Assembly (NCBI RefSeq): GCF_016772475.1 | Contig: NZ_CP068595.1 | Location: forward strand, 6,820,001-6,884,000 | Direction of reading: 5' to 3' | Source of the DNA: Paenibacillus sonchi | Lineage (GTDB): Bacteria; Bacillota; Bacilli; Paenibacillales; Paenibacillaceae | Length of the DNA: 64,000 nt | In this document: in pieces, positions 1-7,811 of the stretch | Position numbering within the stretch: position 1 is the stretch's first letter | Layout of the letters: every line of letters starts with the position of its first letter | Made by a program: the position numbers and the translations under genes | Notes under the pieces: model-generated | What the model saw: only the letters and a program-made list of their open reading frames with translations | Database searches by the model: none | What the model was told of the DNA's origin: nothing

Positions 1-729
1 TGCTTCCAGCACCCGGGCGCGTTCGGCCCGTTCCCGGGACCCCGCAAGGTCTGCAAATACCGGTCCGGAAGAGTATATCTCCCTCCACACCAGTACCTCT
101 CCTTGAACAATGCCATGCTTCAGCATGTTGCCCACAACATCTCCGTTCACAATATGCAGCATTTTTCCGCCTCCTTCATACAAAAGATTGAACACGGATG
201 CCAGGTCGGCTACCGGGAGTGTGCCCTTCAGCTTTTGGCGGGCATCGTGAAGCCGCTTCTTGAGTGTCTGCACCGGAGTTCCCAGATATCCGGAAATCTC
301 CTGAAGCGAATAGCCGTAGAAATAAAACAGCTGCACCGGAACTCTAAGCTTGGCGGATAACGCCGCCACTGAGCTTTGCAGCACCTCCTCTGCTTCCTTC
401 CGTTCCAGGATATCCGCTGCACCCGGCTCATTCTGCAAGCCTTGCAGAGCTTCGTCCAGAGGGAGCAGGGTATGGCGCTTGCGCCGCAGGGTCCGCTGGC
501 ATTGCCTCACCACAATCGTCCTGAACCAGCCCGGAAACGCGGCCGGCTCGCTCAGCTTTTGCAGATTCAGATAGGCTTCAAGAAACGCCTCCTGAACCGC
601 ATCCTCCGCCAGATGGACATCCTTCAGCATGTCGTACGACACCGCATACGCCATCCCCCGGCAATGCGCCATCAGCTGCGCGAACGCCTCTGCATCCCCC
701 TGCCTCGCCTTCTCCACCCACTGCCGCAT
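1..729 (-). CDS. ECF RNA polymerase sigma factor with DUF1835-like C-terminal extension (partial)
   Basis: The frame stays open from an ATG at 727-729 to the window edge (243 codons), so the 3' end is missing. Residues 1-70 look like sigma region 2 (AEDAVQEAFLEAYLNL, then PGWFRTIVVRQC). Residues about 120-175 look like region 4 (FYFYGYSLQEISGYLGTP, TLKKRLHDARQKL). From about residue 189 the protein continues without a stop into MLHIVNGDVVGNMLKHG and VLVWREIYSSGPVF, which matches the start of the DUF1835 family. So this is an ECF-type sigma factor fused to a second domain of unknown role. An in-frame stop lies ten codons upstream of the ATG. No anti-sigma gene is visible inside the window. The sigma assignment is firm, the DUF1835 call is from memory of the family. 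Confidence 0.8.
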   Translation of the reverse strand, partial: MRQWVEKARQGDAEAFAQLMAHCRGMAYAVSYDMLKDVHLAEDAVQEAFLEAYLNLQKLSEPAAFPGWFRTIVVRQCQRTLRRKRHTLLPLDEALQGLQNEPGAADILERKEAEEVLQSSVAALSAKLRVPVQLFYFYGYSLQEISGYLGTPVQTLKKRLHDARQKLKGTLPVADLASVFNLLYEGGGKMLHIVNGDVVGNMLKHGIVQGEVLVWREIYSSGPVFADLAGSRERAERARVLEA

Positions 730-809
730 ACGCTCGCCTGCCTCTTTTCTCTCATGTTCTTAACCTATAAGTGCCATAATGAGGGGGAAAGGTTACTGTT
801 ACATTTCAC

Positions 810-1358
810 TTATTTACTAAACAACTCAAGTCTATCTAACGGAAGAAATTGTAACGAAGACTCATCCACAGCACCGAACGTAATAAAGTTATCACGAGCC
901 TGAGCAAGAGTCATGTGGTTGGGTGAACTATAGTGGCTTGGGTCTCTACTTCCATCATCTTCCCAAAAGCATACTGGGCAAATATCGTATTCCCCCTTAG
1001 TTGCAAGTGTCTTAAATTCACAACACGGACAGCTATAAAGTTCTTCCGGCAAACCTTCAACCTCCTGATTAGAATCCAGGATTGCTGACACTCTTTTCGA
1101 TAAATACTCGTTTCTGACCCCAAGATACTTTTTACTTAGAGCCACATGTAGCAATGCACTGTAAACTTCATCCATTACATCATTCTGAGGTTCATCAAAT
1201 TGAAGTATCTCCGATTGCAATGTTTCCGGCAGCTTATCAAATTCGGGATCGTCTTGATCTATCCCCCACCAATCCATTAAGATTTCTTCACGTTCTTCCT
1301 TAGATAAATCTTCAATCGTTGATCGTAAAATAAGAGCTATTGCTTCATCTCTATTCAT
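810..1358 (-). CDS. CPCC-family cysteine-rich zinc protein
   Basis: 182 aa. The N-terminal ~100 residues are acidic and helical. The C-terminal ~70 residues carry the zinc-ribbon-like CPCC motif (YSCPCCEFKT) followed by YDICPVCFWEDDG and an NHMTLAQARDNF stretch, the usual layout of CPCC family proteins. ATG at 1358 is preferred over an in-frame GTG three codons upstream, because GAGGTG lies 6-7 bases before the ATG. CPCC proteins are common next to contact-dependent toxin loci and in phage-like accessory DNA. Their function is not established, and an immunity role here would be a guess. Confidence 0.75.
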   Translation of the reverse strand: MNRDEAIALILRSTIEDLSKEEREEILMDWWGIDQDDPEFDKLPETLQSEILQFDEPQNDVMDEVYSALLHVALSKKYLGVRNEYLSKRVSAILDSNQEVEGLPEELYSCPCCEFKTLATKGEYDICPVCFWEDDGSRDPSHYSSPNHMTLAQARDNFITFGAVDESSLQFLPLDRLELFSK

Positions 1359-1497
1359 ATTTTCCACCTCAATTATTATCCGCCACCGGGTGACATTGTA
1401 AGATCAATTGCAGCTTGGAAAGGATGGTCATCGCAAAAAAGCCGGTTCTCCCGCACTCAAAGCCTATACCCGCGAGTACAGTGAATCAATTTATCCA

Positions 1498-2378
1498 TCA
1501 TTGTTCATTCCTCATCTCATAGATTTTTTGCAGGGTATGAATGTGCAGCGTTTTTTCATCATCCGTTTCTTGGAGTTTGTCTCCAGACCCTGCGTTCATA
1601 TACCACTCTACAAGCCTGTACCCGAACATAAGTAAAATCATCTCATAAACGCAGTTATCCGTTATGTGTGAAATATCCGCAGATTCCGAAAAACCCTTGT
1701 AATACGCCGGGATACATCTGCGGTAGTATTCAACCATGTGTTCAATATCGGCTTCATCCGCGATAAGACTTGCCATATCTTCACCTAAATAGCCCCACCC
1801 GGCGGTATCCCAGTCGATGAGTATGGTTTTACCGTCTGAATAGAATAGGTTTGCTACCCAAAAATTCCTGTGGCACAGCACGATGGGCAGCTTTTCAATA
1901 CGGTTGAATATTTCGTCTGCGCTTTCATCAATGTCGATGAGCATTTTACATAAGTGTTTCGGGATTTTGCAATCGTCTGAGTGTATATAATCGTACACTC
2001 TTTTCCATGACCGGTAATGAAGATAGAAGTTTTTCATATACTCCACTTTGCTCAGGTTGGTCAAATTCTGTAAAAAAGCCGGCTGTTCGGCATATACCTT
2101 GCCCTGGAACCGTCCTAATTCTTCGGCTGCGCGTTCATACATATCGCCGGTCAAGTCTAAACCCGATATGCCGTCGATATATTCCATCCATATTTGCGTT
2201 TCGTTTTCTTCTTCGTTCATTTCGGCGTGATAACATTCAGGCCATCGGAATGATTCAGACAACAGAGCGCCGAAACTGGATTTATAAAAATCATATTCCC
2301 TGCGTCGGCGCAGATTATTTTTGTACCGAGTATTTTGCTTAAAACCTGTGTCAGAGTTTCGGCTTTTATTTCGCTCAA
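1498..2378 (-). pseudogene. Aminoglycoside/choline phosphotransferase-like gene, N-lobe deleted and frameshifted
   Basis: The C-terminal 254-codon frame (1498-2262) has the kinase C-lobe of the APH family: LCHRNFWVANLF (catalytic loop) and ILIDWDTAGWG (metal-binding IDWD). The catalytic loop normally reads HxD; here the D is N. The start of the gene is in another frame (TTG at 2376-2378 after GGAGG), reading LSEIKAETLTQVLSKILG. At about 2285-2305 it runs straight into RREYDFYKSSFGALL of the C-lobe frame. The G-loop and ATP-binding lysine region that should lie between (about 40-50 residues) is absent, and the frames do not join. Internal deletion, frameshift and loss of the catalytic aspartate together make an active kinase very unlikely. 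Confidence 0.8.
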
Positions 2379-2401
2379 TATGGAGTCCTCCAATCTAAAT
2401 A

Positions 2402-2441
2402 CCGCGAACAAGCAGCCTCCTAAGAAGCTGCTGTTTCGCGG
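2402..2441. promoter_or_regulatory. Strong inverted repeat in leader of the phosphotransferase relic
   Basis: CCGCGAA-CA-AGCAGC and GCTGCT-GT-TTCGCGG can pair, with two mismatches, around a 12-base centre. On the minus strand it sits about 25 bases before the TTG start, and its loop carries AGGAGG. It could be a leader attenuator of a drug-modifying-enzyme gene or an upstream terminator. The position favours a leader element, but that is inference. Confidence 0.4.
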
Positions 2442-2545
2442 CGAAAAGCCAAAAAGCCGGCTTCAATCATAGGAAAAAAGTAGAAATACAATTTCACAAC
2501 TACAGTGTGGCATAATCCATTGTGAGGATTCAAAAGAAAATTTGA

Positions 2546-3283
2546 TTATAAGCAAGTTTTCTCGGTAAGTTTACACTCCAATGATTTGCAAAATTGTATA
2601 TATCTCATCATTTCCGTTATGCCGTTCATTTGCTTTTCCAATTGCTCGTTCAGCTTTTGCAGAGCCACTTTGAAGGAGCGTTCAATTGTAGTAAGATCAT
2701 GTATCTCTAAAGCTTCAAGCAACTGCTTCATGCTTTCAATAAAAAAGACGGTTTTCCTTAAGCTGCTTAGCACAATAATCTTTTTTAATTCCCGGGATGT
2801 AAAGACTCTATATCCGTTTTCCGGATTCCGCTTGGCGCGGATAAGCCCCTCCTTTTCCCAATGCCGGATAGCGGACGGGTTTACACCAGTGATAGCGGCA
2901 ATCTCCCCGATTTTCATTTCTTCCGTTACCTGCACATTTTTGTACTTGGAGAAGTCGGTTTTTTGAATTAAGCTCATGACCTCTTCAACCCGTTGCTTCT
3001 CCATTTGGATGTTGTATTGATGTGAATTGATTTTCCAAAGTGCCTGTTCGACGTGACCTTTTTTTAACAGACTCATGACATCGTAGCTGACAGGAATACC
3101 GAATCCTTGTATCAAGGTACGTAAAGCAATAAATGCTTGAACATGGACCGGTGAATAAAATCTTCTATTACTGGCTGTTCGAGGTACGTCAGGTACCAAA
3201 TTGAGATCTTCATATCTTCGCAAGGTTGTGGTGCTGACCTGAAGTCTCTTAGCCATCTGTTTTGGCGTAAAGGTTTTGTCCAC
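2546..3283 (-). CDS. MerR-family regulator with two tandem MerR DNA-binding domains
   Basis: About 246 aa. Two separate winged-helix MerR modules are present. The first is residues ~4-75 (FTPKQMAKRLQVSTTTLRRYED, with NRRFYSPV in the wing), the second ~125-195 (MKIGEIAAITGVNPSAIRHWEKEGL, with GYRVFTSRELKKI). A C-terminal coiled-coil follows (LEIHDLTTIERSFKVALQKLNEQLEKQMNGI). Family members usually have one such domain, so this chain might bind two half-sites by itself. The GTG at 3281-3283 is preferred to a TTG at 3307 because AAGGAAGG lies 8 bases before it. No conserved cysteine set for metal sensing is seen. The C-terminus (CKSLECKLTEKTC) has three cysteines of unknown meaning. It is divergent from the 3427 gene and is its probable regulator. 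Confidence 0.85.
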   Translation of the reverse strand: MDKTFTPKQMAKRLQVSTTTLRRYEDLNLVPDVPRTASNRRFYSPVHVQAFIALRTLIQGFGIPVSYDVMSLLKKGHVEQALWKINSHQYNIQMEKQRVEEVMSLIQKTDFSKYKNVQVTEEMKIGEIAAITGVNPSAIRHWEKEGLIRAKRNPENGYRVFTSRELKKIIVLSSLRKTVFFIESMKQLLEALEIHDLTTIERSFKVALQKLNEQLEKQMNGITEMMRYIQFCKSLECKLTEKTCL

Positions 3284-3367
3284 CTGCGACACCTTCCTTA
3301 AAGTCAAACTCTAAAGTACAGCAACAATATTGTAAGAGACAATGGCCGTCCACACAAGGATTCCTGG

Positions 3368-3403
3368 TACAACAAACGAAATATTGCATGAATGTTGTAT
3401 GAT
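3368..3403 (+). promoter_or_regulatory. Candidate MerR operator and -10 for the 3427-4701 operon
   Basis: Inverted repeat TACAACA (3368-3374) and TGTTGTA (3393-3399), separated by 18 bases, ends on a -10-like TATGAT (3398-3403). MerR regulators bind dyads inside over-long promoter spacers, and no good -35 is seen at 17 bases. A second palindrome, ACAATATTGT, lies near 3325-3335, nearer the regulator gene. Confidence 0.4.
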
Positions 3404-3426
3404 CGAAGCAGGAGGGTGAATTGTTC

Positions 3427-3798
3427 ATGGAAAATTTGACAGCAGAAGAAAAGCAGCAGTCGGTTGAAGCGTTTAAGTCGATTATTCGTAAATCGGAAAA
3501 AGCGCTCTCGCATATGAAAACAGATGCACCACAGACGAGGTTGCTTGAGAAGCGAATGAAGGCTGCCCGGATTGGCGCAGAAACGCTTCTTGCCCGTTGG
3601 GAAGGCCGGGAATTGGATGTCTGCAAAACAGATTTAATCGAAGCAAAAAAGGAGCTGGCGAGTTTGCTGTTGACACTTCCTTCATTTCTTAAGAAATCAA
3701 AAGAGGGCAGCGGGCAGCGGACCTACATTACAAGAAGGATAGAGGCTATAAAAGTTGCTGTTTTCTATATGGACGATTTGATTGAAAAGTCCGAATAG
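3427..3798 (+). CDS. Small helical protein of unknown function
   Basis: 123 aa, highly charged and predicted helical throughout (MENLTAEEKQQSVEAFKSII, TRLLEKRMKAARIGAETLLA). No recognisable domain, signal peptide or membrane segment. ATG at 3427 or TTG at 3421 could serve as the start; AGGAGG is at 3410-3415. The gene is followed after 18 bases by the RCC1-repeat gene and preceded by the divergent double-MerR gene, so it is probably the first gene of a two-gene operon under that regulator. Confidence 0.7.
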   Translation: MENLTAEEKQQSVEAFKSIIRKSEKALSHMKTDAPQTRLLEKRMKAARIGAETLLARWEGRELDVCKTDLIEAKKELASLLLTLPSFLKKSKEGSGQRTYITRRIEAIKVAVFYMDDLIEKSE

Positions 3799-3816
3799 CG
3801 TAATCGGAGGTAAGAC

Positions 3817-4701
3817 ATGGATGATATTACACCGGACGAAACGGTGCTAAAGGCGAAACAGTATCCTAAAAATACCATAACGGCGGGCCGCCGCCATACC
3901 GCCCTGCTTAAATCTGACGGCACGGTGACAGCTGTGGGTGATAATAAATATGGCCAATGTGATGTGAGCGGCTGGCGCAATATTGTAGCGGTTGCGGCGG
4001 GTAATGTTCATATGGCGAAGAACACGGGTAATGCCCATACCATCGGGCTCAAATCGGACGGTACGGTGACGGCTGTGGGCTGGAATAAGCATAACCAATG
4101 CGATGTAAACGACTGGCGCAGTATTGTAGCGGTTGCGGCAGGCTGGTGCCGTACCATTGGGATTAAATCGGACGGCACGGTGGTAGCAGCGGGACGAAAT
4201 AATGAAGGTGAATGCAATGTAAGCAGCTGGCATGATATTGTGACGGTCGCAGCGGGTGACTGGCATACCATCGGGCTTAAATCGGACGGCACGGTGACGG
4301 CTGTGGGAAACAATCGGTATCGCCAATGCGATGTAAACGGTTGGGGCGACATAGTAGCGGTAGCTGCGGGTTACCTTCATACCGCCCTGCTTCAATCGGA
4401 CGGCTCGGTGGCGGCTGCGGGTTGGAATAAGCATGACCAATGCGATGTAAGCGGCTGGCGCGGTATTGTGGCGATTGCGGCAGGTAGCAGTCATACCATC
4501 GGGCTTAAATCGGACGGCACGGTGGCGGCTGCGGGCTGGAATGATTTTGGACAATGTAATGTAAGTGATTGGAGCGATATTGTAGCGATTGCGGCGGGCT
4601 GTGCCCATACCGTGGGGCTTAAAGCGGACGGCACGGTGGTTGCTGTGGGTGATAATGAATATGGCCAATGCGATGTATTTAGCTTCAACCTCAACAATTA
4701 G
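3817..4701 (+). CDS. RCC1-repeat beta-propeller protein
   Basis: 294 aa, almost entirely built of about seven RCC1-like repeats of ~36 residues. Each has the core HTIGLKSDGTVTAVGxN, then GQCDVSGWRDIVAVAAG. The repeats predict a seven-bladed propeller of the RCC1/BLIP-II type, a protein-binding scaffold. There is no signal peptide, so it is likely cytoplasmic. GGAGGTAAGAC precedes the ATG. It follows the 3427 gene by 18 bases. The partner protein is unknown. The repeat array is very regular at DNA level, which also produces long antisense open frames that should be ignored. Confidence 0.85.
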   Translation: MDDITPDETVLKAKQYPKNTITAGRRHTALLKSDGTVTAVGDNKYGQCDVSGWRNIVAVAAGNVHMAKNTGNAHTIGLKSDGTVTAVGWNKHNQCDVNDWRSIVAVAAGWCRTIGIKSDGTVVAAGRNNEGECNVSSWHDIVTVAAGDWHTIGLKSDGTVTAVGNNRYRQCDVNGWGDIVAVAAGYLHTALLQSDGSVAAAGWNKHDQCDVSGWRGIVAIAAGSSHTIGLKSDGTVAAAGWNDFGQCNVSDWSDIVAIAAGCAHTVGLKADGTVVAVGDNEYGQCDVFSFNLNN

Positions 4702-4764
4702 AAGTCTTGTTCCCTACATTTCATTTATTTGCATCAGCCACCATCTAAAAGTCCGGATAATAAC

Positions 4765-4841
4765 AAAAAACAAGTCAACCTGGCACTATCCGGCCATAAT
4801 TGACCTGTTCCCGTAACCTTTTTTTATTCAAGTCTAAAAGA
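4765..4841. repeat. Hairpin-containing repeat, copy 1 (probable bidirectional terminator)
   Basis: A run of A is followed by an inverted repeat (CAAGTCAA ... TTGACCTG), then CGTAACC and the sequence that forms the end of the LRR gene. The same arrangement recurs at 5921-6041 with about 80% identity by eye. It lies between the converging RCC1 and LRR genes and would end transcription from both sides. Confidence 0.65.
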
Positions 4842-5765
4842 GTTGCTTGTAATTTTCACATCTGGATTAAGCTCCTTCAATTGCATTCCATAGTCTTTTT
4901 TCATTCTTGAAATATGCAGTGATTCTATTTTTGGAAAGTGCTCCTTGAGATGAATTAGATCAACCTGCACTTGGCATAAAATAAAATCAATGTGTTTAAC
5001 TTTCTCTAGTCCTGCAAGCTCTGTTAGATTCATTTCTTGTGTACAACTGTTTACAATTAACGTCTCAATTCCCGCGAAAGTCTTTAACGTACGTAAATCC
5101 AGCTTTTTGCTGCCATCCAAAACCAGCCGTTTAATGTTACTGTTATCTCCTGTGAAACGTACCAAGCTGCGGCAACCTAGTATACTGAGATCATCTAAGG
5201 CTGAAGCCGCAGTTGTATTTCCGAATTCTTTGAATTTACAGCTTTTAAAAGACAAATTTTCAATTCGGACATCTTTCCATTCCTCAAAATCAGGCTCTAT
5301 TGGCGAATGATAAATATCCAAGATTTTAATATCCCTAAACCCAGCAATGGCAGTTAAATCTTCTTTTCGTTCTGCAAAAAGATCAATATATTCTACTTTT
5401 GTATTAGAGAGCTGAGAGAGATCTCTGTGCCGGTTGCGGTGGGTTTGAATTTTGATATATTCACCTTTATTAAACCACTCAATACCTTCAAATGATTGGA
5501 TATATTGCCCATAAACAAACAGCCCTCTCAAATTAGTAAACACTCGTAATATGCTCAAATTATTCAGAGAGGAATTATAGTCTATCGTCAATGTCTTAAT
5601 TCGATCAATGCCCTTCATTTGTTGCAGGTGCTCCATTAAGGCCTCGGCATCCACTTCTATATTTGAAGGGTTACTTATGCTCAAACTGTCATATTGCGGT
5701 TCTATGGTTGTAAGTTCTGTGAATTTTGACTCATCTACGATTAGCTCTTCAGACAATATGTTCAT
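4824..5765 (-). CDS. Leucine-rich-repeat-like protein
   Basis: 313 aa with irregular LRR-like repeats (IKTLTIDYNSSLNNLSILRV, FTNLRGLFVYGQYIQSFEGI, IKRLVLDGSKKLDLRTLKTF, IETLIVNSCTQEMNLTELAG). No signal peptide or anchor, so a cytoplasmic solenoid protein. GGAAAGG directly precedes the ATG, which is tight spacing. Similar stand-alone LRR proteins occur in accessory DNA and beside polymorphic-toxin loci. No function can be assigned. A repeated segment covering its last codons occurs again upstream of its own start, see 5921-6041. Confidence 0.7.
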   Translation of the reverse strand: MNILSEELIVDESKFTELTTIEPQYDSLSISNPSNIEVDAEALMEHLQQMKGIDRIKTLTIDYNSSLNNLSILRVFTNLRGLFVYGQYIQSFEGIEWFNKGEYIKIQTHRNRHRDLSQLSNTKVEYIDLFAERKEDLTAIAGFRDIKILDIYHSPIEPDFEEWKDVRIENLSFKSCKFKEFGNTTAASALDDLSILGCRSLVRFTGDNSNIKRLVLDGSKKLDLRTLKTFAGIETLIVNSCTQEMNLTELAGLEKVKHIDFILCQVQVDLIHLKEHFPKIESLHISRMKKDYGMQLKELNPDVKITSNSFRLE

Positions 5766-5920
5766 CCTTTCCGATTCGACTTATTGGGTAGCCCGAATGA
5801 AAGTCAATTTCACACGATTAACATACATACTTAATTGTACTATCCCTTCAAGATTACTTCATGCATTTTTATATTCTGTCACCTGCTTGATCTGGTCAAG
5901 TATAGGAAAGGGAAGATATC

Positions 5921-6041
5921 AAAAAACAAGTCAATCCGGTGCTATCTGACCATAATTGACTTGTTCAACGTAACGGAATATGTTTAAGTTACAAAAAATA
6001 AATTATCCTCCGTAACCTAATTTTATACAAGTCTAAAACAG
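5921..6041. repeat. Hairpin-containing repeat, copy 2, with remnant of an LRR-gene 3' end
   Basis: The inverted repeat AACAAGTCAAT / ATTGACTTGTT is followed, after about 35 extra bases, by a second version of the CGTAACC...ACAAGTCTAAAA block. On the minus strand that block reads FRLV-stop, against FRLE-stop in the intact LRR gene. This is probably the tail of a deleted tandem paralogue. The rest of the 5766-6154 gap shows no gene. Confidence 0.6.
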
Positions 6042-6154
6042 CATAAGCAAACGCGCTGCTGCATGCATATCAAGAGTATCTTTCTATCATGGATCAATTG
6101 AAGCGGCATGTTGTCCCATCTGCATATATAACAGACATTGTGTTGCTATTTTCA

Positions 6155-6463
6155 TCATAATGACAAGCCGGAAGCTGGATTCGGAGCCAACCCCTCGCGC
6201 TTGCTCATGACCTCGATCATCAAGTTGGCACCAAGCCTAAACCCTTGGAGAAAGGCAGCTTCGACATGCATGCTTTCCACACTGTCGCATAGGTCAAAAT
6301 ATTCTTCAAGCTCACGAAACGCTTCTTCACCCAGTCGATTTCGCCATTGCTCCGTCTGCGCCGAAATTTGTCGGCTTAATGGTCGATATTCAGGGTGAGA
6401 CGGTACAATGGTTTCTTCGGGTTGAATCTGCCCGCGGTACAGAGCTTCCAGAATCGTTTTCAT
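6155..6463 (-). CDS. DUF6809-like small protein
   Basis: 102 aa beginning MKTILEALYRGQIQPEE and containing EYRPLSRQISAQTEQWRNRL and a C-terminal AAFLQGFRLGANLMIEVM. This matches the DUF6809 family of short helical proteins often found in prophage-like and accessory DNA; function unknown. ATG at 6463 is preferred to the ATG two codons upstream, because GGGAGG lies 6 bases before it. It is downstream of, and in the same direction as, the ribbon-helix-helix gene (gap 139 bases), so it may share its promoter. Confidence 0.65.
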   Translation of the reverse strand: MKTILEALYRGQIQPEETIVPSHPEYRPLSRQISAQTEQWRNRLGEEAFRELEEYFDLCDSVESMHVEAAFLQGFRLGANLMIEVMSKREGLAPNPASGLSL

Positions 6464-6602
6464 GTTCATCCTCCCATAAATGTAATCGCATCGCTTGAAT
6501 CAGGTTTCTGCACATGGTAGGATATTTATGCAGTCTGCTTTTTAAGCGATTGCGGGATAGGAAGTAGCGATGTTCTTCATGGGACTCACGCTGCTTCCTT
6601 CT

Positions 6603-6782
6603 TTATTTTTGGAGATCGTCATACACCTTTTCAATCCCTGTGCGCACGATATCCGAACGTGTTGTGTTCAGCTTCTCGGTGCAAGCATCAAGCTTACTCA
6701 AAATTGCTTGATCGACACGTATCTTAATCGTTTCGCTTTTCGGATTGTCAGATGGAGGACGCCCCATCTTTTTGGACGACAT
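6603..6782 (-). CDS. 59-aa ribbon-helix-helix (CopG-type) DNA-binding protein
   Basis: The protein starts MSSKKMGRPPSDNPKSETI, has the RHH beta strand IKIRVDQAILSKLDA, then helices CTEKLNTTRSDIVRTGIEKVYDDL, then stop. Size and motif order are those of CopG/Arc-type repressors, and GRPP near the start is typical. GGGGTG precedes the ATG by 6 bases. The promoter directly upstream lies inside a 45-bp palindrome (6794-6838), so autorepression is likely. No toxin-like partner is next to it; the next gene downstream is DUF6809-like. Confidence 0.8.
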   Translation of the reverse strand: MSSKKMGRPPSDNPKSETIKIRVDQAILSKLDACTEKLNTTRSDIVRTGIEKVYDDLQK

Positions 6783-6793
6783 CGCTTCACCCC

Positions 6794-6841
6794 ACTTTCT
6801 GTGCCCACAATAATCATATTATTGTGAGCACAGAAAGTCAA
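6794..6841 (-). promoter_or_regulatory. Promoter embedded in a 21-bp-arm palindrome (RHH operator)
   Basis: Arms ACTTTCTGTGCCCACAATAAT (6794-6814, written in two parts below 21 bases as ACTTTCTGTGCCCA and CAATAAT) and its reverse complement (6818-6838) differ at one position, around a 3-base centre. On the minus strand, TTGACT (6836-6841) and TATGAT (6813-6818) are separated by exactly 17 bases, a good sigma-A promoter covered by the palindrome. The RHH start codon is 12 bases further on. Confidence 0.75.
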
Positions 6842-7015
6842 TCCATATTTCAAACCATTCATTCTTTTTCCGGCAGGTTGGTTTTTCCACACGAGACTGC
6901 TGTCTCGCGTTGTTCAAGCACTGGATTTGGATATCCAAATCCGCTTGTTAGGGGTATGCCCCAAGACCCGTCTATCCATTTCTTTGACGAAAGACTTGTT
7001 TTAATGACAAAAAGA

Positions 7016-7043
7016 AACCACATATAGTTATAAACATGTGGTT
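7016..7043 (-). terminator. Hairpin after the 7056-7634 gene
   Basis: AACCACAT / ATGTGGTT, 12 bases apart, followed on the minus strand by TTTCTTTTTG. A related CCACATG hairpin lies at 14965-14997, after the live Rhs immunity gene. Confidence 0.65.
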
Positions 7044-7055
7044 AGATCCAGACTA

Positions 7056-7634
7056 TTATAAATATTCTTTCCAGATATTACAAAGTTCAAATAGTTGATT
7101 TTCATTTGAATTTTTTTCAACTATAGCTAGGGAACTATTATTGACTACTGAAATAGGATTTAACTCCATTTTCTTAAACCCTGTTATTACTGGCCGATTA
7201 ACATACACATATTTTTTAGGCCTGTGTATGATTCCCCATTCCAATGTACGTATTTCATTTAAAAATACTGATCCAAAATAGATACCCACATCAATGATTA
7301 ATGAGCTCGTAAGTTCACTAAACTTCAAGGTGTTGTTAGCGACTTCTTCTTTTAACCAATCAGGAGCAGCATCTACATCTTCTTCTAACTCTTCTTTAGT
7401 CTTAGGCACCATTTCTATTCGTTGAATAAACCACTTCCATAGGTTAACTAATGATTCCTGAGATAAATTTAATTCTTCTTTTCCTCCCCCCAATGTTTCT
7501 ACATAATGTGCGATTAATGTATCTATTCTCGTTGGTATCTGTAAAATGAACCAATCAAAATATTGCTTGGCTTCTTTTTTTGTCATTATTTCAAAGGGTA
7601 TAATTTCAAATGGTGCTACTAGCTTCGGATACAA
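7056..7634 (-). CDS. Unknown protein, probable Rhs-associated immunity gene
   Basis: 192 aa, acidic, no signal peptide, no recognised family. Features seen: KEAKQYFDWFILQIPTRIDTL, a WLKEEV segment and a C-terminal IIHRPKKYVYVNRPVITGF. It starts with TTG after GAGGTG. Base composition is much more AT-rich than the Rhs gene, as is usual for tip/immunity cassettes. It follows the orphan tip and immunity pair at 7812-8310 and ends in a terminator of the same kind as the live immunity gene. The immunity role is inferred from context only. Confidence 0.55.
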   Translation of the reverse strand: MYPKLVAPFEIIPFEIMTKKEAKQYFDWFILQIPTRIDTLIAHYVETLGGGKEELNLSQESLVNLWKWFIQRIEMVPKTKEELEEDVDAAPDWLKEEVANNTLKFSELTSSLIIDVGIYFGSVFLNEIRTLEWGIIHRPKKYVYVNRPVITGFKKMELNPISVVNNSSLAIVEKNSNENQLFELCNIWKEYL

Positions 7635-7680
7635 AATGGATCACCTCATTTATCATATATAATAACCCAGGCTCGTTTAA

Positions 7681-7740
7681 AACAGGGCATTATGGAGGCA
7701 ACAACCATCCAAAATAGACCTGCTTAATTATTTTTAATGC
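7681..7740. repeat. Cassette-boundary repeat, copy 1
   Basis: AACAGGGCATTATGGAGGCA ... CCAAAATAGACCTG followed by TTAATTATTTTTAATGC. The same 60-base block, with a handful of differences, is at 14828-14889. The ends are partly complementary, so it can fold as a hairpin. Confidence 0.7.
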
Positions 7741-7811
7741 CAATTCAAGCTGTGCTTTAAGCATATTAGGCCCTAAGCTAGTTTCTTAACCTTCGAGCCT
7801 AGCACATTTGA

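Noticed and set aside
2217..2411. Separate 64-aa gene upstream of the phosphotransferase
   Set aside because: Its N-terminal half is the natural start of the phosphotransferase and the rest is out-of-frame sequence after the deletion; part of the pseudogene.
3847..4668. 273-codon minus-strand open frame with regular repeats
   Set aside because: The regularity is the mirror of the RCC1 repeats on the plus strand.
6698..6892. 64-aa minus-strand frame over the palindrome
   Set aside because: Overlaps the RHH gene in another frame and would translate its promoter and operator.
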